Part shown: piece by piece, positions 1 through 12,455 of the stretch
Layout: each line of letters begins with the position of its first letter
Position numbering within the stretch: the first letter of the stretch is position 1
Assembly: GCA_037176885.1 (NCBI GenBank)
Contig: JAWWNJ010000030.1
Location: 434,001 to 498,000, forward strand
Direction of reading: 5' to 3'
DNA length: 64,000 nucleotides
Source: Favolaschia claudopus
Lineage: Eukaryota > Basidiomycota > Agaricomycetes > Agaricales > Mycenaceae
Translations under genes and position numbers: made by a program
Notes under the pieces: model-generated
What the model was told of the DNA's origin: nothing
The model's input: the letters and a program-made list of their open reading frames with translations, nothing else
The model's database searches: none

Positions 1-366
1 TGGGGGTTTGAAGTTCGGGAGTAATAAGATCAAATTTGTCAATTAATATTACACATAGTGAATTTACACTGTATCTACACCCTCAGTGACTCCCCAACAC
101 TCGGAAGTGAGGTTGGGTAGGAGACTGGCAGAAATGAGTTTTTCGGCGATTGGAGCCATCTTGGTTCGGGACGATGGCAAAATTTGCCGCTTATGTAATG
201 CTCTCACGCACCTAGGGTAGCTTAGGGTCCAAAAACACGTTCCGTACCTTCCAGCTGCTCGAAAAACGGTTCAGCGGAGCTCAAACGCGGCGGGGGACCG
301 CCGGCATCAAATAACTGTTTATATTTATTTTTTTCGGCCGACTGTCATCAATTTCGCAAACAGCTG

Positions 367-727
367 TAAAACACATGTACCCCTTTTCTATCTTAGGATA
401 CCTCAAAAATTGACACTTTTTGGGCAAGACTTTCCAACCATCTTTGGCCCAGTCCTCCTCAATGAATGTACCTATCTTTCTCAATCTTGCTTCCACACGC
501 AGTGTATTTGCCGTGCCAATGGATCTGTGCCCTTGTCGCCCCCAGACGGCGATGGCAAGGGCAGATTAGAGGCGGTTGCACAGATCCATTGGCACGGCAA
601 AAACGCCTGTGGAAGCAAGATTGAGAAATTCATTGAGGAGGACTGGGCCGAAGATGGCAGGAAAGTCTTGCCCAAAAAGTGTCAATTTTCGAGGTATCCT
701 AAGATGGAAAAGGGTGCATGTGTTTTA
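367..727. repeat. Foldback element: long inverted repeat with ~150-160 bp arms
   Basis: The left arm (367-530) reappears reverse-complemented as the right arm (578-727), separated by a ~47 bp loop, so one strand could fold into a long hairpin. The arms are imperfect. Small reading frames on both strands here are by-products of the symmetry. One arm plus the loop recurs at about 29,975-30,275, and the following stretch (about 805-845, a T-rich run then GACATCAGATTTTGCCGCCA) recurs at about 30,275-30,320. It behaves as a dispersed mobile or repeat unit; no transposase is seen. The family is unknown. Confidence 0.75.
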
Positions 728-863
728 AATCTATGTTTTAAATGCACTGTGAAAGGTCCGACCACATAAAACAGGGCACAGAAAAGAAAACGAGTTGAAT
801 TGATGAGAATTTCCTTTTTTGGGGGGTGACATCAGATTTTGCCGCCACTGTTACACGGCTATC

Positions 864-1766
864 CCGCCCGACACCGGAATTTGATAGGGATTGACACCTA
901 TAGGAATCCAATGATTTTTCACTCGGCTTTCAATCAACCGCAGAGATGATCCAAATGAATGTACGCCTCACTGGAATCCAATGGGCTTGCTGTAGATTTT
1001 GTCTGGAGAGTCTAATGGCTCAATCTGCCTCTATAAGCGAGCTATGATGGACACTTTTGAGCATGATGTGACCAGAAGCAACGCGCGGCGAGAAATTACA
1101 AGTCATTCAAACTCCGACGGTAACCAAACAACGGCTTGCCACGTAGGTGCCGTGGCTTTTCTTGAAGTTCCTGCCTTTTCCCTCCACTCCTTCGCCTGTT
1201 TTTCGCTCGATCCCTCTCCTTCCACCTCCTTCCACCTCAAGTCGTTCACCAGAGTCTTTGGATCAAGGCAATATCTGCATACGTGGCTGAGGGAGGTGGT
1301 ACATTGAGGCTTTCGGGCTTGGAGGAGGATCTTTCAGCGCAAGTACTCATTTAGTCGTCTTTCCTCCTCTCCTGAGTTGGTCCCGTTTCGCCACTCCCTC
1401 CACCCTCATTCGCTCTTTACCCAAAGTCCCCATCGTTAACAACTCTACATATCTACTACATAGTTATGAGATGTCCCAACGTAGCACAAGCACTGTAAAT
1501 CTAACAGCTACCATTCAAATTAAAACCCTCCGTTCATTATTTGTATTTTTTTCGCTTTTTTTCACCCAGTCGGGAAGGGCCCAGGTAGCCGAAATGACCC
1601 ATGGACAATCAAAGGCCGAGCAATGCACTTAGATGGGGAGCTGCTGTAGCACCGAAGACTTGCCCATTGGAATCCGAAGGGGTGTATATTCATTGGGATC
1701 CAGTGGCTGTCCATAGGATTCCGACGATCACCAAACCCACCAAATTCCGATGACTGCCGGGATAGA
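864..1766. mobile_element. Non-autonomous element with ~115-125 bp imperfect terminal inverted repeats
   Basis: The stretch from about 864 to 990 (beginning CTATCCCG, with GGAATTTG and GGAATCCAATGGGCTT blocks) matches the reverse complement of about 1,650-1,766, which ends CGGGATAG. The arms are diverged but collinear. The ~660 bp interior includes a pyrimidine-rich tract (about 1,150-1,440) and no convincing protein. No clear target duplication could be seen, so the outer limits are approximate. Confidence 0.5.
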
Positions 1767-1769
1767 CGT

Positions 1770-1930
1770 GTACTTATAGGGCTGTCGGGCCATCGGGCGC
1801 GATCGTGCCTGATTGCGCCCGAGTCCTCCCTATAGGGTAGGTGTCGGGCCGATGGCCCGAAGGCTCCCGATAACAACCGATCGGGCACGATCGGGCCCGA
1901 CAACAAAATAAATAAATTTGCGACATGGAG
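1770..1930. repeat. CCCGATC/GATCGGGC-rich dispersed repeat
   Basis: This stretch is dense in GATCGGGC, GGGCCATCGGGC and GGCCGATGGCCC, many of them palindromic, followed by an AT-rich edge reading AAATAAATTTGCGACAT. A related piece in the opposite orientation lies at about 57,345-57,465, where ATGTCGCAAATTTATT precedes CCCGATC repeats. It is probably an old short transposon family. No coding content. Confidence 0.45.
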
Positions 1931-2039
1931 TCGGGGATTGCTAAGGTATTGGACCGCGAGACCTCGTTCGGACCCTGGCCAACTGGACCGGACGTCTTTG
2001 AGCCGCACCTGGCGCAAAATCGACACCACAGCACATCAG

Positions 2040-5000
2040 CAATCCCTGGTTTTTGCCGGAGAAGCCGGTAGAAATCATAGACGGCTGTAGCTCCGGGACA
2101 ACTTACGTAGTCATTTGTAGAATCCGCGGCTTCTCGTGCCCTGTAGAAATGGGGTCGGCGGTGTAGTTCTCCATAGAAGGAGCGGCACGTTACCCTGGCG
2201 GCTGTCCTAGAGATGTGCCCAAGACTTGACTGCGGCGAATAGGACGGCAGAAGCGGGAAGGATGCTGCCGAAGTCACCTTGCCCTTTTGAGGCCGTAAAA
2301 GAACGGCTCTAACCTTGAATATTGCGGTTCGTTCAGCATATAGTATACATGATCTACCACAGAATAATGTTTGCATGCATAGGGGTCTGAGATAGCGGCG
2401 GTTGGAGTAGATGTAGATTATTGCGGCTTAGCTACCCATTTACCTTGGTCAGCGTAGAGGTTGAGAATGTGCGACAGAACAACGATTCGCCCCTCCGCCC
2501 CTCTACAGGTTCCCATGTGCACCCTCCTCGCCCTCGCCGTCGTCCACCTCCACCTCCATCTCCAACTTTGTAGACTTGAATTTTGTACCACACTGCACGC
2601 TCTCCCAGCTCATCGACATGCCGACTAACCCTGCGATCTGTCTGCCCAACCGCGGACTCGACCCTCGTCACCGCGAGCCGTCAAATGACGACGAAGATAC
2701 AGATGGGGTCGACCCCGCAAGCAGGCGATGCTTGTTCGGCGTGTCGTTCTGTGGGGGCGAGGTGGGAGGTTCCGCCAAAGACTACTACATTTTATTAGCT
2801 GTGCTTCTCTAATCTAACAACAAAGTAGAGGCACTTACCCAGCCGTTACTCAACGAACTCGCCAGTATCCCCACCCACTCCCTCGGCAATGCTGCCCCCG
2901 CTCTCTCTCTCTCTCCCTCGCCGCCGCCGCCGTGACTTCATCCGGTTCCGCTGAGGCAATCGCGTCCCGGGTGCGACGACACTGTTGCGGAGACGGGGCG
3001 CAGTCCAAGGCACAGCGGCGTAGTTGGCAGGGTGAGCACTGGATGTCGTGCTCGTAGCCGTCATCGCGCTCGGTGTCGGGGCCGGATTGATGCTGAGGTT
3101 CTCCCCAGCGCGCCTGGTAAATGAGGGGCGTGAGTCAGGGCGGGGGAGAGTGACAAACTTGCGGGGAGTCGACATTCGGCAAGGATGGTGAGACCGGTGC
3201 TTGAAAAATCACCGAAGTTCCTGTTTCCAGCGCTTGGCGCGGGACAGCTGCGGTACGAGAGTGAAAACAGCCTGTCGAGAGCATCTGGTGAGCAAGAAGA
3301 GTGGATTGAAGTAAAGCGAGACATGCATATGTGAGGTACGACGGAAAGGAAGCGATTTGACGACAATCTTCTCGTTCTCCAAGACCTTCCCAATATTCTG
3401 GCTTCAAGGCGGGTAAGAGACGAGAGTAGCGCCTAGGTTACGGAGCACGCGGGTAGCCACGAGTGGGTTTGCTGATCAACAGGGAGGATGTGTCGGAACG
3501 GCGACGGGAGTGCAAAGCGCAGCGAGAGTCCGGTGGGAATCGGTGGGAAAGTTGTGGGAAAGTGGACTTGGTAAAAATTGTCAAGTCCACGAATCAGTGA
3601 CAAGTCACAATCACCTGACTTTGTGACTTTGGTTCGGAACAAATATTTGCCCTCGTCTCTCTTCCTCTCCTTCCACCATCCCCACTCGATGTCGTCCTCC
3701 TCGCATCTTCCTCGCTGCTCAGCACTCCCGCTGACTTAATCTCTTACAGGTCTTCATCTCTCTATGGTCCCCTCTCATCGTCGGCGACCATATTTCAATC
3801 CCATATAAGTACACTACGCATTGGCGCCGAGCAAGATTTTGCAGGGAGTCAGAGTGGGTGGGTGCAGTACCCTTTATGGGTAGTAGCTATCTCTATGATT
3901 TCACCTTCCATCTATGTTTTCTCAGAGTAGCTCTGCTTACAGGTCTGTTTGTTTTCGCGGTCGTTCTTCGTCGCGGCTGACGCCGCTGCAGCGCACCGTT
4001 TGCGAGGAGGCAGACACTGTTTGTCGGCGTTAATAGCAACAGCCATCTTTTCTGCCGCCCACACACACCCGCTCTCGTTTTTCCGCGCCACACGTGCGTC
4101 CTTCCCTTGAAGTTTGATGAATACTGACCTTCGCCGCAGAATCTCCTCCTTCCCGCATTCGGCCTCAACTCGCTACCTCCCTCCACCCAACGTCGACCTC
4201 GCCGCTGCCGCTATCCTATCGACGAATCTCTTCTCGAGGCCACGTCGCCCAATCACCCCCGCCGCCACCTGACTTCAAGTCTCATACCCACCACTCTCCT
4301 GCTTCTTACAACACCGTTCTCAACGTCACCCAATCCCTCTCCTGCCCACCTCCAACTCCGACCCGCGGAAACGACGCGTCAAGTATACGTTTCACGCGCC
4401 AACACCGCCGTCTATCCACCCGCACCCCACTCCCATCTCCTTCCCCATTCGTCAAGTAAAGTAGACAATCGACACTACGCCCCATCTTCGAAACCTCTCA
4501 AATAAATCTCCCGCCACCCCGCACTCGGACGGTGCTGATTTCGCCGAAAAACCCCTGCGTTTCCTTGAAGAATTGGTGAGTTTGTGTCACAGACAGGCCT
4601 GGATTCCCGCAACTGTCCATGCCGTAAGCGCCAATCAACAGGTGGGGGCATCGTCGTCCATCAAAAGAAGACATCAGACCGGACCAGAAGAGAGAAGCGA
4701 GAAGCCAGGACTCCCTGCTCGCCAGCACCACAGACTCAACTAAGAGCCGGGCATACCTTCTGGTAAGATGAAGGCTTGGAGAGCACACCAGGAGAGACCC
4801 GTAAGAAGGATAAAATAAAAACACTAGGGTACATGGGTAGAGCCAGAGCCCTTTATATACCTAAGCTCTACTTCCTAAAGTAGAAATAAAACAATAAGAA
4901 GAGAGAAGAGAACCTTCATGGTCATAACTGAGTACCTCCACAGTCATAGAATGGAGAGAACAATAAGGGAATGAAGAGGGGAGTACCCTCACAGTCATAG

Positions 5001-5180
5001 ATAATAGAATGGAGAGAACGATAACAATTGAGAATGGAGCACAGCCCCATAGAATGGAATGGAGCACAGCAATGGAATTCAGAGAGGGATGGTGCCTGAA
5101 TTGAGAATGAAGCAGACAATCAGTCTACAGAGTCAGGCACAGGGTGGGCATCCTGATGACGTAATGGATCAAGGATCAAC
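2040..5180. other. Region without a defensible gene; pyrimidine-rich, some short repeats
   Basis: Several short overlapping frames exist on both strands (for example 2,846-3,175 minus and 2,576-2,812 plus), but none shows a recognisable domain or a convincing exon chain. About 3,650-4,480 is strongly C/T-rich on the plus strand, as seen in fungal promoters and 5' leaders, with a possible acceptor near 3,750. About 4,920-5,080 carries a direct repeat of roughly 55-60 bp containing CAGTCATAGA and AATGGAGAGAAC, with several further GAATGGAG copies. A real gene with short exons could be missed here. Confidence 0.3.
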
Positions 5181-5189
5181 AGGATCAGA

Positions 5190-8100
5190 GGTTTTGACTC
5201 TTCTGACGCCACGGAAAATACTCGTGGTCGGGCAATTCCGAATGAGTGCGACAAGCTTGGACTTTGCATTCTAAACGGTACCTCTTTGGAAACTGCTTCT
5301 CCCGGTACCAAACCGCTGGCCAATCAACCATTGATTACGCGTTCGTTTCGAACTCCTTATTGCCTCTGGTTCGTAGCTTTCATGTCGAACAACCGACAGC
5401 GGACCCAAAGGATGACTGGGCCGATCACACTCGCATTTGCGTAACGTTGGATGGCCGTGCTATCTCGCGCTCGACAACGGCTTCTCTCTGCCGACCCCAT
5501 TCTGCTCCCGACTTCGCTGGTCAGGATGAAATTGATAGGCTGTACAGAGAAACATTTTACTCACAAGAAACTTCACAACAGGCGCTGCATTCCTTATATG
5601 GCCCAATACTCGCGGAATCTCCGCCTATCCATGTATACGTCGAAGGGACAGCCCCTGGCAAAATACGAACGAAATCGGCCGGCGCTGGAATCTGCTTTGG
5701 AATGAGATCACCATCGAATTTATGCCATTCATGAGGCGATTCGCAACGTAAATTCTGACAAAACCCTGGTCATTTTCTGTACATCAAAAATGATCATTGG
5801 CCAGCTTTGTTACGCTGCCGCAAAGAAAATGGCAATTGGTTGGCCTGGTTCAAACGGCGACTTGTTTCGAGACACTGTTGCATTACTAGCGAAGCGCCAT
5901 GGCTCGACGACTTTTGTGTTCATTGATTCCAAATCCTCAAGAAGGAGGCTTATTCACTTGCTAAGGCGGCGCTTCAGGTACCGGAATCAGCTACTTCATT
6001 CGATCCTATTGCACAAGACCCGTTACCGTTTTCAAATTTGCCTGGTGCTGTGCCGATTTCAGACAAGTGCAAAGTTACCACCGACTTGGAGGAGACTTCG
6101 CCCGACCGACCTAAACCGTGGAAAAATTGGAACGATGACCCAGCGGAGAACACACAGTCGGAAAGTTACCGTGGCCGCGCTAAAGTTCATGAATTGCAAG
6201 CAGGTCTTCGTGCAGAGCTCTTAGCCTGCAAAAATATCAAGGAATTCTGGGATTTTGTACGAAGACGCACGGACCCTCGCCCCAGGAAGGCCAAGGTATG
6301 GCTGGAAGATCTTTCTGAAGAGTTCAAAAACCGTTTAAATTATCCGCCGGAGGTTCCCGTAACATTCAACTCGGATCAGCTGGCTTTTAACACACGTATG
6401 GCCCAGGAGCTGAAGGGAAACTTGGCTGATAATTCGCCGCGCAATATTATAACCGGGAGATCAGTCTGGACGAGATAGAATGGATGGAGAAGCACATCAC
6501 AGAGCATGGACTGGACACGGCTATTGGCGTCGACGGTTTCTCCTATCAGGACTGCCTCCAAATTCCGAACGCAAAACTGCTCGAATTCTTTCGGTTCTGC
6601 CTTCGAAATCAAGAAATTCCGAAGCAATGGCTGATCTCCCTACTCATTGGCATCTTGAAGAAAGACAAGGACCCTACGGACCCAAAGGGCTATCGTCTGA
6701 TTGCGTTGGAATGTTGCATGTTGAAAATGTTGACACTGATCATCGACCGACGTCTTCGCGAAGGGGCGGAAGACATTGGCGCAATTCCACCCTCTCAGAA
6801 CGGATTTCAGGCGCATCTACGGACGAATCACAGTGCCTTTGTTCTGCTATGCATGATCGATAAGGCGGAATCAATGGACAAACCCTTGTACGTCGGGTAT
6901 CTGGATCTTAAGAATGCTTTTCCGGGGACAGATCGTCCGACTTTATGGACCAAACTCAGAAGACTCGGGATTGCTAGACCAATGATCGAATGGTTGAAAT
7001 GCCTGTACGACCGCATCCGATATATTGTTCGCTTGGATGGCCAATATGGATCTCACTTTGAATCTCTCCTGGGGATTTTGACTGGGGACCCCGGATCTCC
7101 GCACCTGTGGAACCTTTTCATGGCCGACTTCATCTTGAGTGTCCATCGTGACGATATCCTACTTAATGGCGTGCCCACAAATCAAGTTGAACATGCCGAC
7201 GATGTTATGACGGCTTCAACGTCACCACCAGGATTCCAACTTCATCTCAATGACTCTCAACACTGGGCAGATAACAATGGATGCGAGGTGCCAGATTTAC
7301 GGACGCCGTCAAAAATTTAATTCTATCTTTCACATGTGAGGGAAACCGATTGAACAGGTGCAGAAAGCGCGCTATCTTGGCATCTGGTTTGAAACGGGCT
7401 GTAAATTCATGTGGCGCGAGCAGTACATCTTGAAGGCTAAGAAAGCATCCAAGGTGGCTAACACAATTCTCGGACTTCATCGTTTCGTTGGCTCGATGCC
7501 AGTATGGGATATGCGAACACTCTATATGGCTCGTGTGGACCCATACCTCACAGCCGGCTGTGAAGTCTGTCTAGATATTGAGGCAAAAAGTCTGCAGCTT
7601 CTCGAGAAGGTTCAACTAAAATTTTTACGCCGAATGCTCGGCGCTCAATGAAGGCTGTTCTATTTTCCGAAACGGGGATTTGGCCGATTCGTTACCGCCG
7701 CATCTATCTTGCCCTCAAAAATCTGTGCTACTGGGTTCAACTGGATGAAGATCGACCGCTGCAAGAATCTATCAACCTGGCTCGTCAGCGCAATATCTCT
7801 TGGATAAATGATCTGCGAATTGTACTTTCGAAATTGTACATCCCAGTGACACTGGATATCTCTGGTCCTTTGGAGGTTGCCGCGGTGAAGGAAGCCATGA
7901 GTCAGGTCAAGCTCTCAATGGAGGCGTGGATTGACCATGAAATTTCGAATTCTTCACGAACAAAAGACATCTTAGTAGGCAGGCTTGAAATGGACAAGGA
8001 CACGGGAAAATTGGTCAAAAAATCCTTGGACTTTCGACACTACCTGCGCGTCAAAACACCTGGGCATCGACTTGCCCTCACGCGCATTGTTCTATCTAGT

Positions 8101-8438
8101 CACAGTCTCGCCGTGTGCGCCGCAGGTGGAAGGAGCGAGGGAAAGATGTTGTCCCAAGGGAATGGCGCAAATGCCGATTCTGCCTTGAGGCCGTGGAGGA
8201 CGAAGCTCATGCCATGTTCATTTGTCCTCATCCGGACCTCATGCAAGTTCGAGAGGAATTTCTCACAGGATTGTACGCGACCGTACCGGATTTTAAGAAC
8301 GCTTTTACCGACATAACGAACTTCTACCGCGCCGTCCTCGCGAAAAGGGAAGTCACACCGATTCTGGCGAAATTGGCCTTCAAAACCCTTCAAATTTACG
8401 ACGCAGTGCCTATGCTTAGGCTCGAGACCAGCCGTTAG
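5190..8438 (+). pseudogene. Decayed non-LTR (LINE) retrotransposon: endonuclease tail, reverse transcriptase, zinc-finger tail
   Basis: Pieces of one element lie in order on the plus strand in shifting frames. About 5,190-5,480 encodes the end of an apurinic-type endonuclease, with STIDYAFVS and, further on, WADHTRI (the late Asp-His pair). About 6,040-6,480 is the linker. 6,484-7,320 is the reverse transcriptase, with YLDLKNAF (catalytic Asp), GILTGDPGSP and an altered YADD box reading EHADDVM. Then 7,358-7,651 and 7,648-8,316 cover the thumb and connection. 8,115-8,438 holds a Cys/His cluster, CRFCLEAVEDEAHAMFIC, typical of LINE tails. Several frameshifts and stops make it inactive. No poly(A) tail or target duplication was found, so ends are approximate. 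Confidence 0.85.
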
Positions 8439-8807
8439 TGGGAGTAATGATTCCACTCAAATGCTGCCTGGAATTGTTGGAAGCCATTTCTATCCTTCAA
8501 TGGAGAGTTTCCGAGCCAAGATTACCTGAAAATACCCTCATTGTGAAGGTTTCTAGCATCAGCCTTCAGGTTTTATTTAGGGTCAACAAACCTCTTGTAT
8601 GCAAGGCAAACGTATTTCAAAGTCACAGAGGACTTGGGCCTCATAGAGAATGTGGTTAGCTCCTATTGTGAAATATTATCTTGAGGCAAACGTGAAAACA
8701 AGTCGCTTCAAGCCTCGGAGATACTTCCCAAAAAGGTATAATCGGAGTTTGAAATTGCCATCTATCAGTTTACGGCTAAGTGCTTCCAGCCGTTATTGTC
8801 AGTAATA

Positions 8808-9391
8808 AGATAGAGAGCGTGGGATCCCCGCACCTTACTTAAGCACGTTATGTAACGCTTATTAATCGTTCCCACGGCCAAATCCCCAGTCGCGTAAAAA
8901 AAATTCATGTTCTTTCCTGCCTGCGGAAGGGCTGACCTACAGACTCAGTAGACATTCTCGCTGTTTCTGCTCTGAAATTACCTTCCACACTGCAAGGGAG
9001 GTCCTGTCACCCATCGCGCCGAACAGGTTGACAGCTCCCACCCTTAAGCGAGCTGCCGAACCGTGCCGAGATGACTATCCTGTGGCTGTGCTGGCCAAAT
9101 TTTCCTCCGAGATTTTTGGAAAGTGTCCTCCCGTTCGGTGAGAAAACCACATAGAAACACTCAGAAAAAAAAGTGGTCTGAATTTTTTGTGGGTCATATA
9201 GCAAAAGACCGAGGGACATTTTGGCAAATCAGCCCAATAAGAACCCTTCATTGAACCTCTATCTAAGACTTGTATTAGGCAAAATTCCCAATCTGGACCT
9301 TAGCATCGTACTATAAGCCCTCGACGTCGAGCGTGACAATGTCACAGTGTGATGCTGACATAAGGGTGCGGGGATCCCACGCTCTCTATCT
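8808..9391. mobile_element. TA-flanked MITE, 584 bp, ~30 bp terminal inverted repeats
   Basis: The left end AGATAGAGAGCGTGGGATCC (continuing CCGCACC) is repeated in reverse complement at the right end (about 9,363-9,391), and TA lies directly outside both ends (8,806-8,807 and 9,392-9,393). That is the target duplication of the Tc1/mariner superfamily. The interior has no meaningful reading frame, so the element would depend on a transposase made elsewhere. Confidence 0.8.
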
Positions 9392-12300
9392 TACCTGCTT
9401 TTGCTCGTCATTGCTACTATAACGGCTGGTTTCGAGCCTAGCCTATGCTGCTGGTTTATCCGCCCCCGTCGACTGTGTAGGGTCGCAACTTACCACCCTA
9501 AACTAGTCCTTGGGCTCGCTTTGGCGAGTGGTGTGCATGCGTCGGCAAAGGGAAAGACGTTCAATTGCGTCAGGTTACTGGTGGATACTGGGGATTTATA
9601 CCTGGTGGGAGAGAACTCCCCACAGGTCCTACGGGTTTTAACCAGAGGTCCTGCCATACAAGCGGCCGGCCAGTTACCTGATTGCGTTGCGCGATTGACC
9701 CCCTGGAAAGACGTTGTGCTCGGTTGACATCTTGTAGAATTCTGTGAGGATAACCACCCGTACATTACTACATGTATGTCTTCCGTAAACTCGCAGTTCA
9801 GACTGTGGACCGGTTGTCTTTGGCATCGCCCGAGGGTCGTTGAGTGTCGGTTGAGCGTAGGATGTGGGGGGGAAGAATTTTAGGAGAGCTTGTTTATTGT
9901 TGTTAGGTTTGCACGAGGACTTGGCACATCACGCATTGGAGGCTTCAACGGGGTTAAATTGCACTGAATGAAGCTAAATACATGTATGTAGTATACCTGG
10001 AATGACTCTGTAAGACCTCAGGAATGAGGGGGAAGCCACAGAGAGTGAACATACCCGGATAATTACAGAGTTCTGCTCATTTCAAAGGCCAGTTGCCCGA
10101 AGAATGCATGGTTAGATATAGGTCCGAGTCCTTGAAGAGCTTGAGAACAACCCTAGCCATTTCCGAGCGTGCACAAGGATCAAAATTCAGTCCTCTAGAG
10201 CAAACATAGCACCAGTAATTGTTTGACAAAAGAACCGAGAGTGGCCGAGAGTGGGGAAGGGATCGGAGGCACAAGATCTCAAAGATACCTTGAATCGTCG
10301 CCAGAAACATTGGAATTTCGGGTTCAAGTCCGTTGGTTGAGCTGGATGCGAGTGCACGAAGCCGAAGTGGAAGGCAGCACAATTGGAAGTATAGATGTTG
10401 AATAGGCCCCCACAGTTGATATATTACGAAGTACCGGTTGAATCGCGAGTTTCTCAGTGGCTTTGACTCATACAGAGACCCAGGGCGAGCAGAGCTAGCG
10501 AAGGGTGGTGAGGTGGCGGAGAGAAGTAACTAATTTCCTTTTTGGGACACTGTCTCACACTCTCTTGCGCGCTGCCTCAACGCGTCCGCGTTCAACCAGT
10601 GGCAACTTTGTCGTCATCTGCGCGTGTAGTATCCCTAACAATACATGTATAATGCTGCATGATTGACCTTGGCTTGCCCAGGCTCGAAACAACCTTGAGA
10701 TGAATTTATTTGGTGTGGTAAGTAAACTTGGGGAGCGTAAGTAGCGTAAGTACTTACGCTGCCTAAATTTACGGTAAAGATCGTAAAAATCGTAAATCGG
10801 CCCTCGCTTAGGTGGTCTAGGGCCTGCCAAAGGCGGTAAATCAATCAGTTTCGGTTAGATACTGATGCTAACGTACTTTCCGTGGATTTACGCCAATTTA
10901 CGCGTCGTTTCCATTTGACCACCCTTGAGACGCGTTTTGAACGCGTTTTTCGGCTGAAAATTACCTACCACATAAGGTACTTTATGAAAGACGCGTCCAA
11001 ACGCCACAAGACTCTAAGCATGGGAAGTCTTATTGCATTTTCTTTCCGGTCTATCTTAATTCAACTTCAAACTGGAGTGATACTCCTCCAAAAAAAAAAA
11101 AAGAATGGGGGGTTCAAAGAGTGTCGCTTCAACTGCTCAATTAATTAAGCTGATACAATCTTGCAATGACCCCCGAGACATCCCTAGTCTAGAAGTTCCC
11201 GCGGGGCCGGTCCTGGAGGGTCGACTTATTATATAATCACTCAGTTTGGCAGGTTGTTCCCACGGAATGTTCTCGCCTATTCCACTGTAGCTCCCCATCC
11301 TTCCGTGCAAATTCGAGGTCCAGAAGCACCCTAAGGTATGTCTGAATAGTCGCCGGGTGTTTTGTAATCTTACCTGCTACAACGTAGTTAGATTTGAGAA
11401 AAGTTTCAAATTGGCCGGTCGTGGCCGGCGGCCAACGCAGTGCAGTTTATCTCTGCGAATTCTGAAGCTCTCGCCGCAGTTCCAGCGGGAAATGTTATCT
11501 TCTTAGTCCCTTATTGATGTTATATATCAAAACTGCCGAAGAGCGCGTTGCAAACTGCGTAACAGAACGCGAGAAATTTCAGATTACATAATAAGGGGAC
11601 CCACCCGTCAACGCATCGTGGGAAGCGACAGACTAATATATAACAACCGCAGGCACGAGGACCTTTTGTTTATATTGTCTGTTTATAAGAGACTAGAGAC
11701 ATCCCATACTCCAGGTGGTGCATTAAATATCTGGAGAAAGAAAAAGGTATCTATTGCTTGGCCAGTCTCTCCCCATTTTGAACGAAGTCGGAGTCTATTC
11801 AGCACTGAATTCAGTATTTTTTACTATCTGTAATTATAGAGGACTCCTGCTTGTACCGTCTCAGTGTCCCTGCAAGCCCGCATAAATTTATATCGCACAA
11901 CTTAGCTCGAAGTTAGTTGGTGCCTGAGCAGGGTAAAAAATAACCAATCAAGCCGTCAGAAATTCACTCTCAGAGAAGCTTTGGTGTACCTGACCTCTAT
12001 CTCACAGAATCCGGGCCAATAAAGGGCAGGGGGAACCATTAAACGGTACGTCTTTGCAGTTATCGGCGATGATTCCTAAACGAGAAGTGAGCTGATCTGA
12101 TGGCAACTGATGAGCCGACTCGGATTCACCGCCACAATTTACCGTGATGTGACATATTTACTGATCAAAACGTAAATATAAGCAGATAAAGAGACTTACT
12201 GTATTCTATCAGGTATATAATACACGAGTCGTTTCCTCCACGACTGAGTTTATACTTACTGTATTCTATCACTCATATGGTATATTATCTTCATTTAAGT

Positions 12301-12455
12301 TCGTTTGAATCGACATCAGCCAGCAACCAAACAAACACTGTCAAAAGTCACGCCTTTTCTCAAAAAGGGGAAATCACGCGGGTGTCTGATTGCGCGTTGA
12401 CAATGACATAATGACAATGGTTGGGGTGCACGTTTCTCCACGGTGGTCTGCCATC
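9392..12455. other. Intergenic stretch upstream of the Mei2-like gene; nothing recognised
   Basis: No reading frame here has a recognisable domain. The 108-codon frame at 9,401-9,727 starts in the MITE flank and looks fortuitous. Small features: a hairpin-forming GCGTAAGTACTTACGC near 10,738; a long A run near 11,090; a piece at about 11,640-11,720 that reappears at about 50,400-50,475; and two copies of ACTTACTGTATTCTATCA at about 12,194 and 12,254, about 200 bp upstream of the Mei2-like start codon, which could be regulatory. Confidence 0.3.

Noticed and set aside
281..769. Conserved small reading frames shared with 29.8-30.2 kb
   Set aside because: The similarity follows from the foldback repeat being copied. 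Arms on both strands give mirrored peptides, and there is no start, domain or codon signal.
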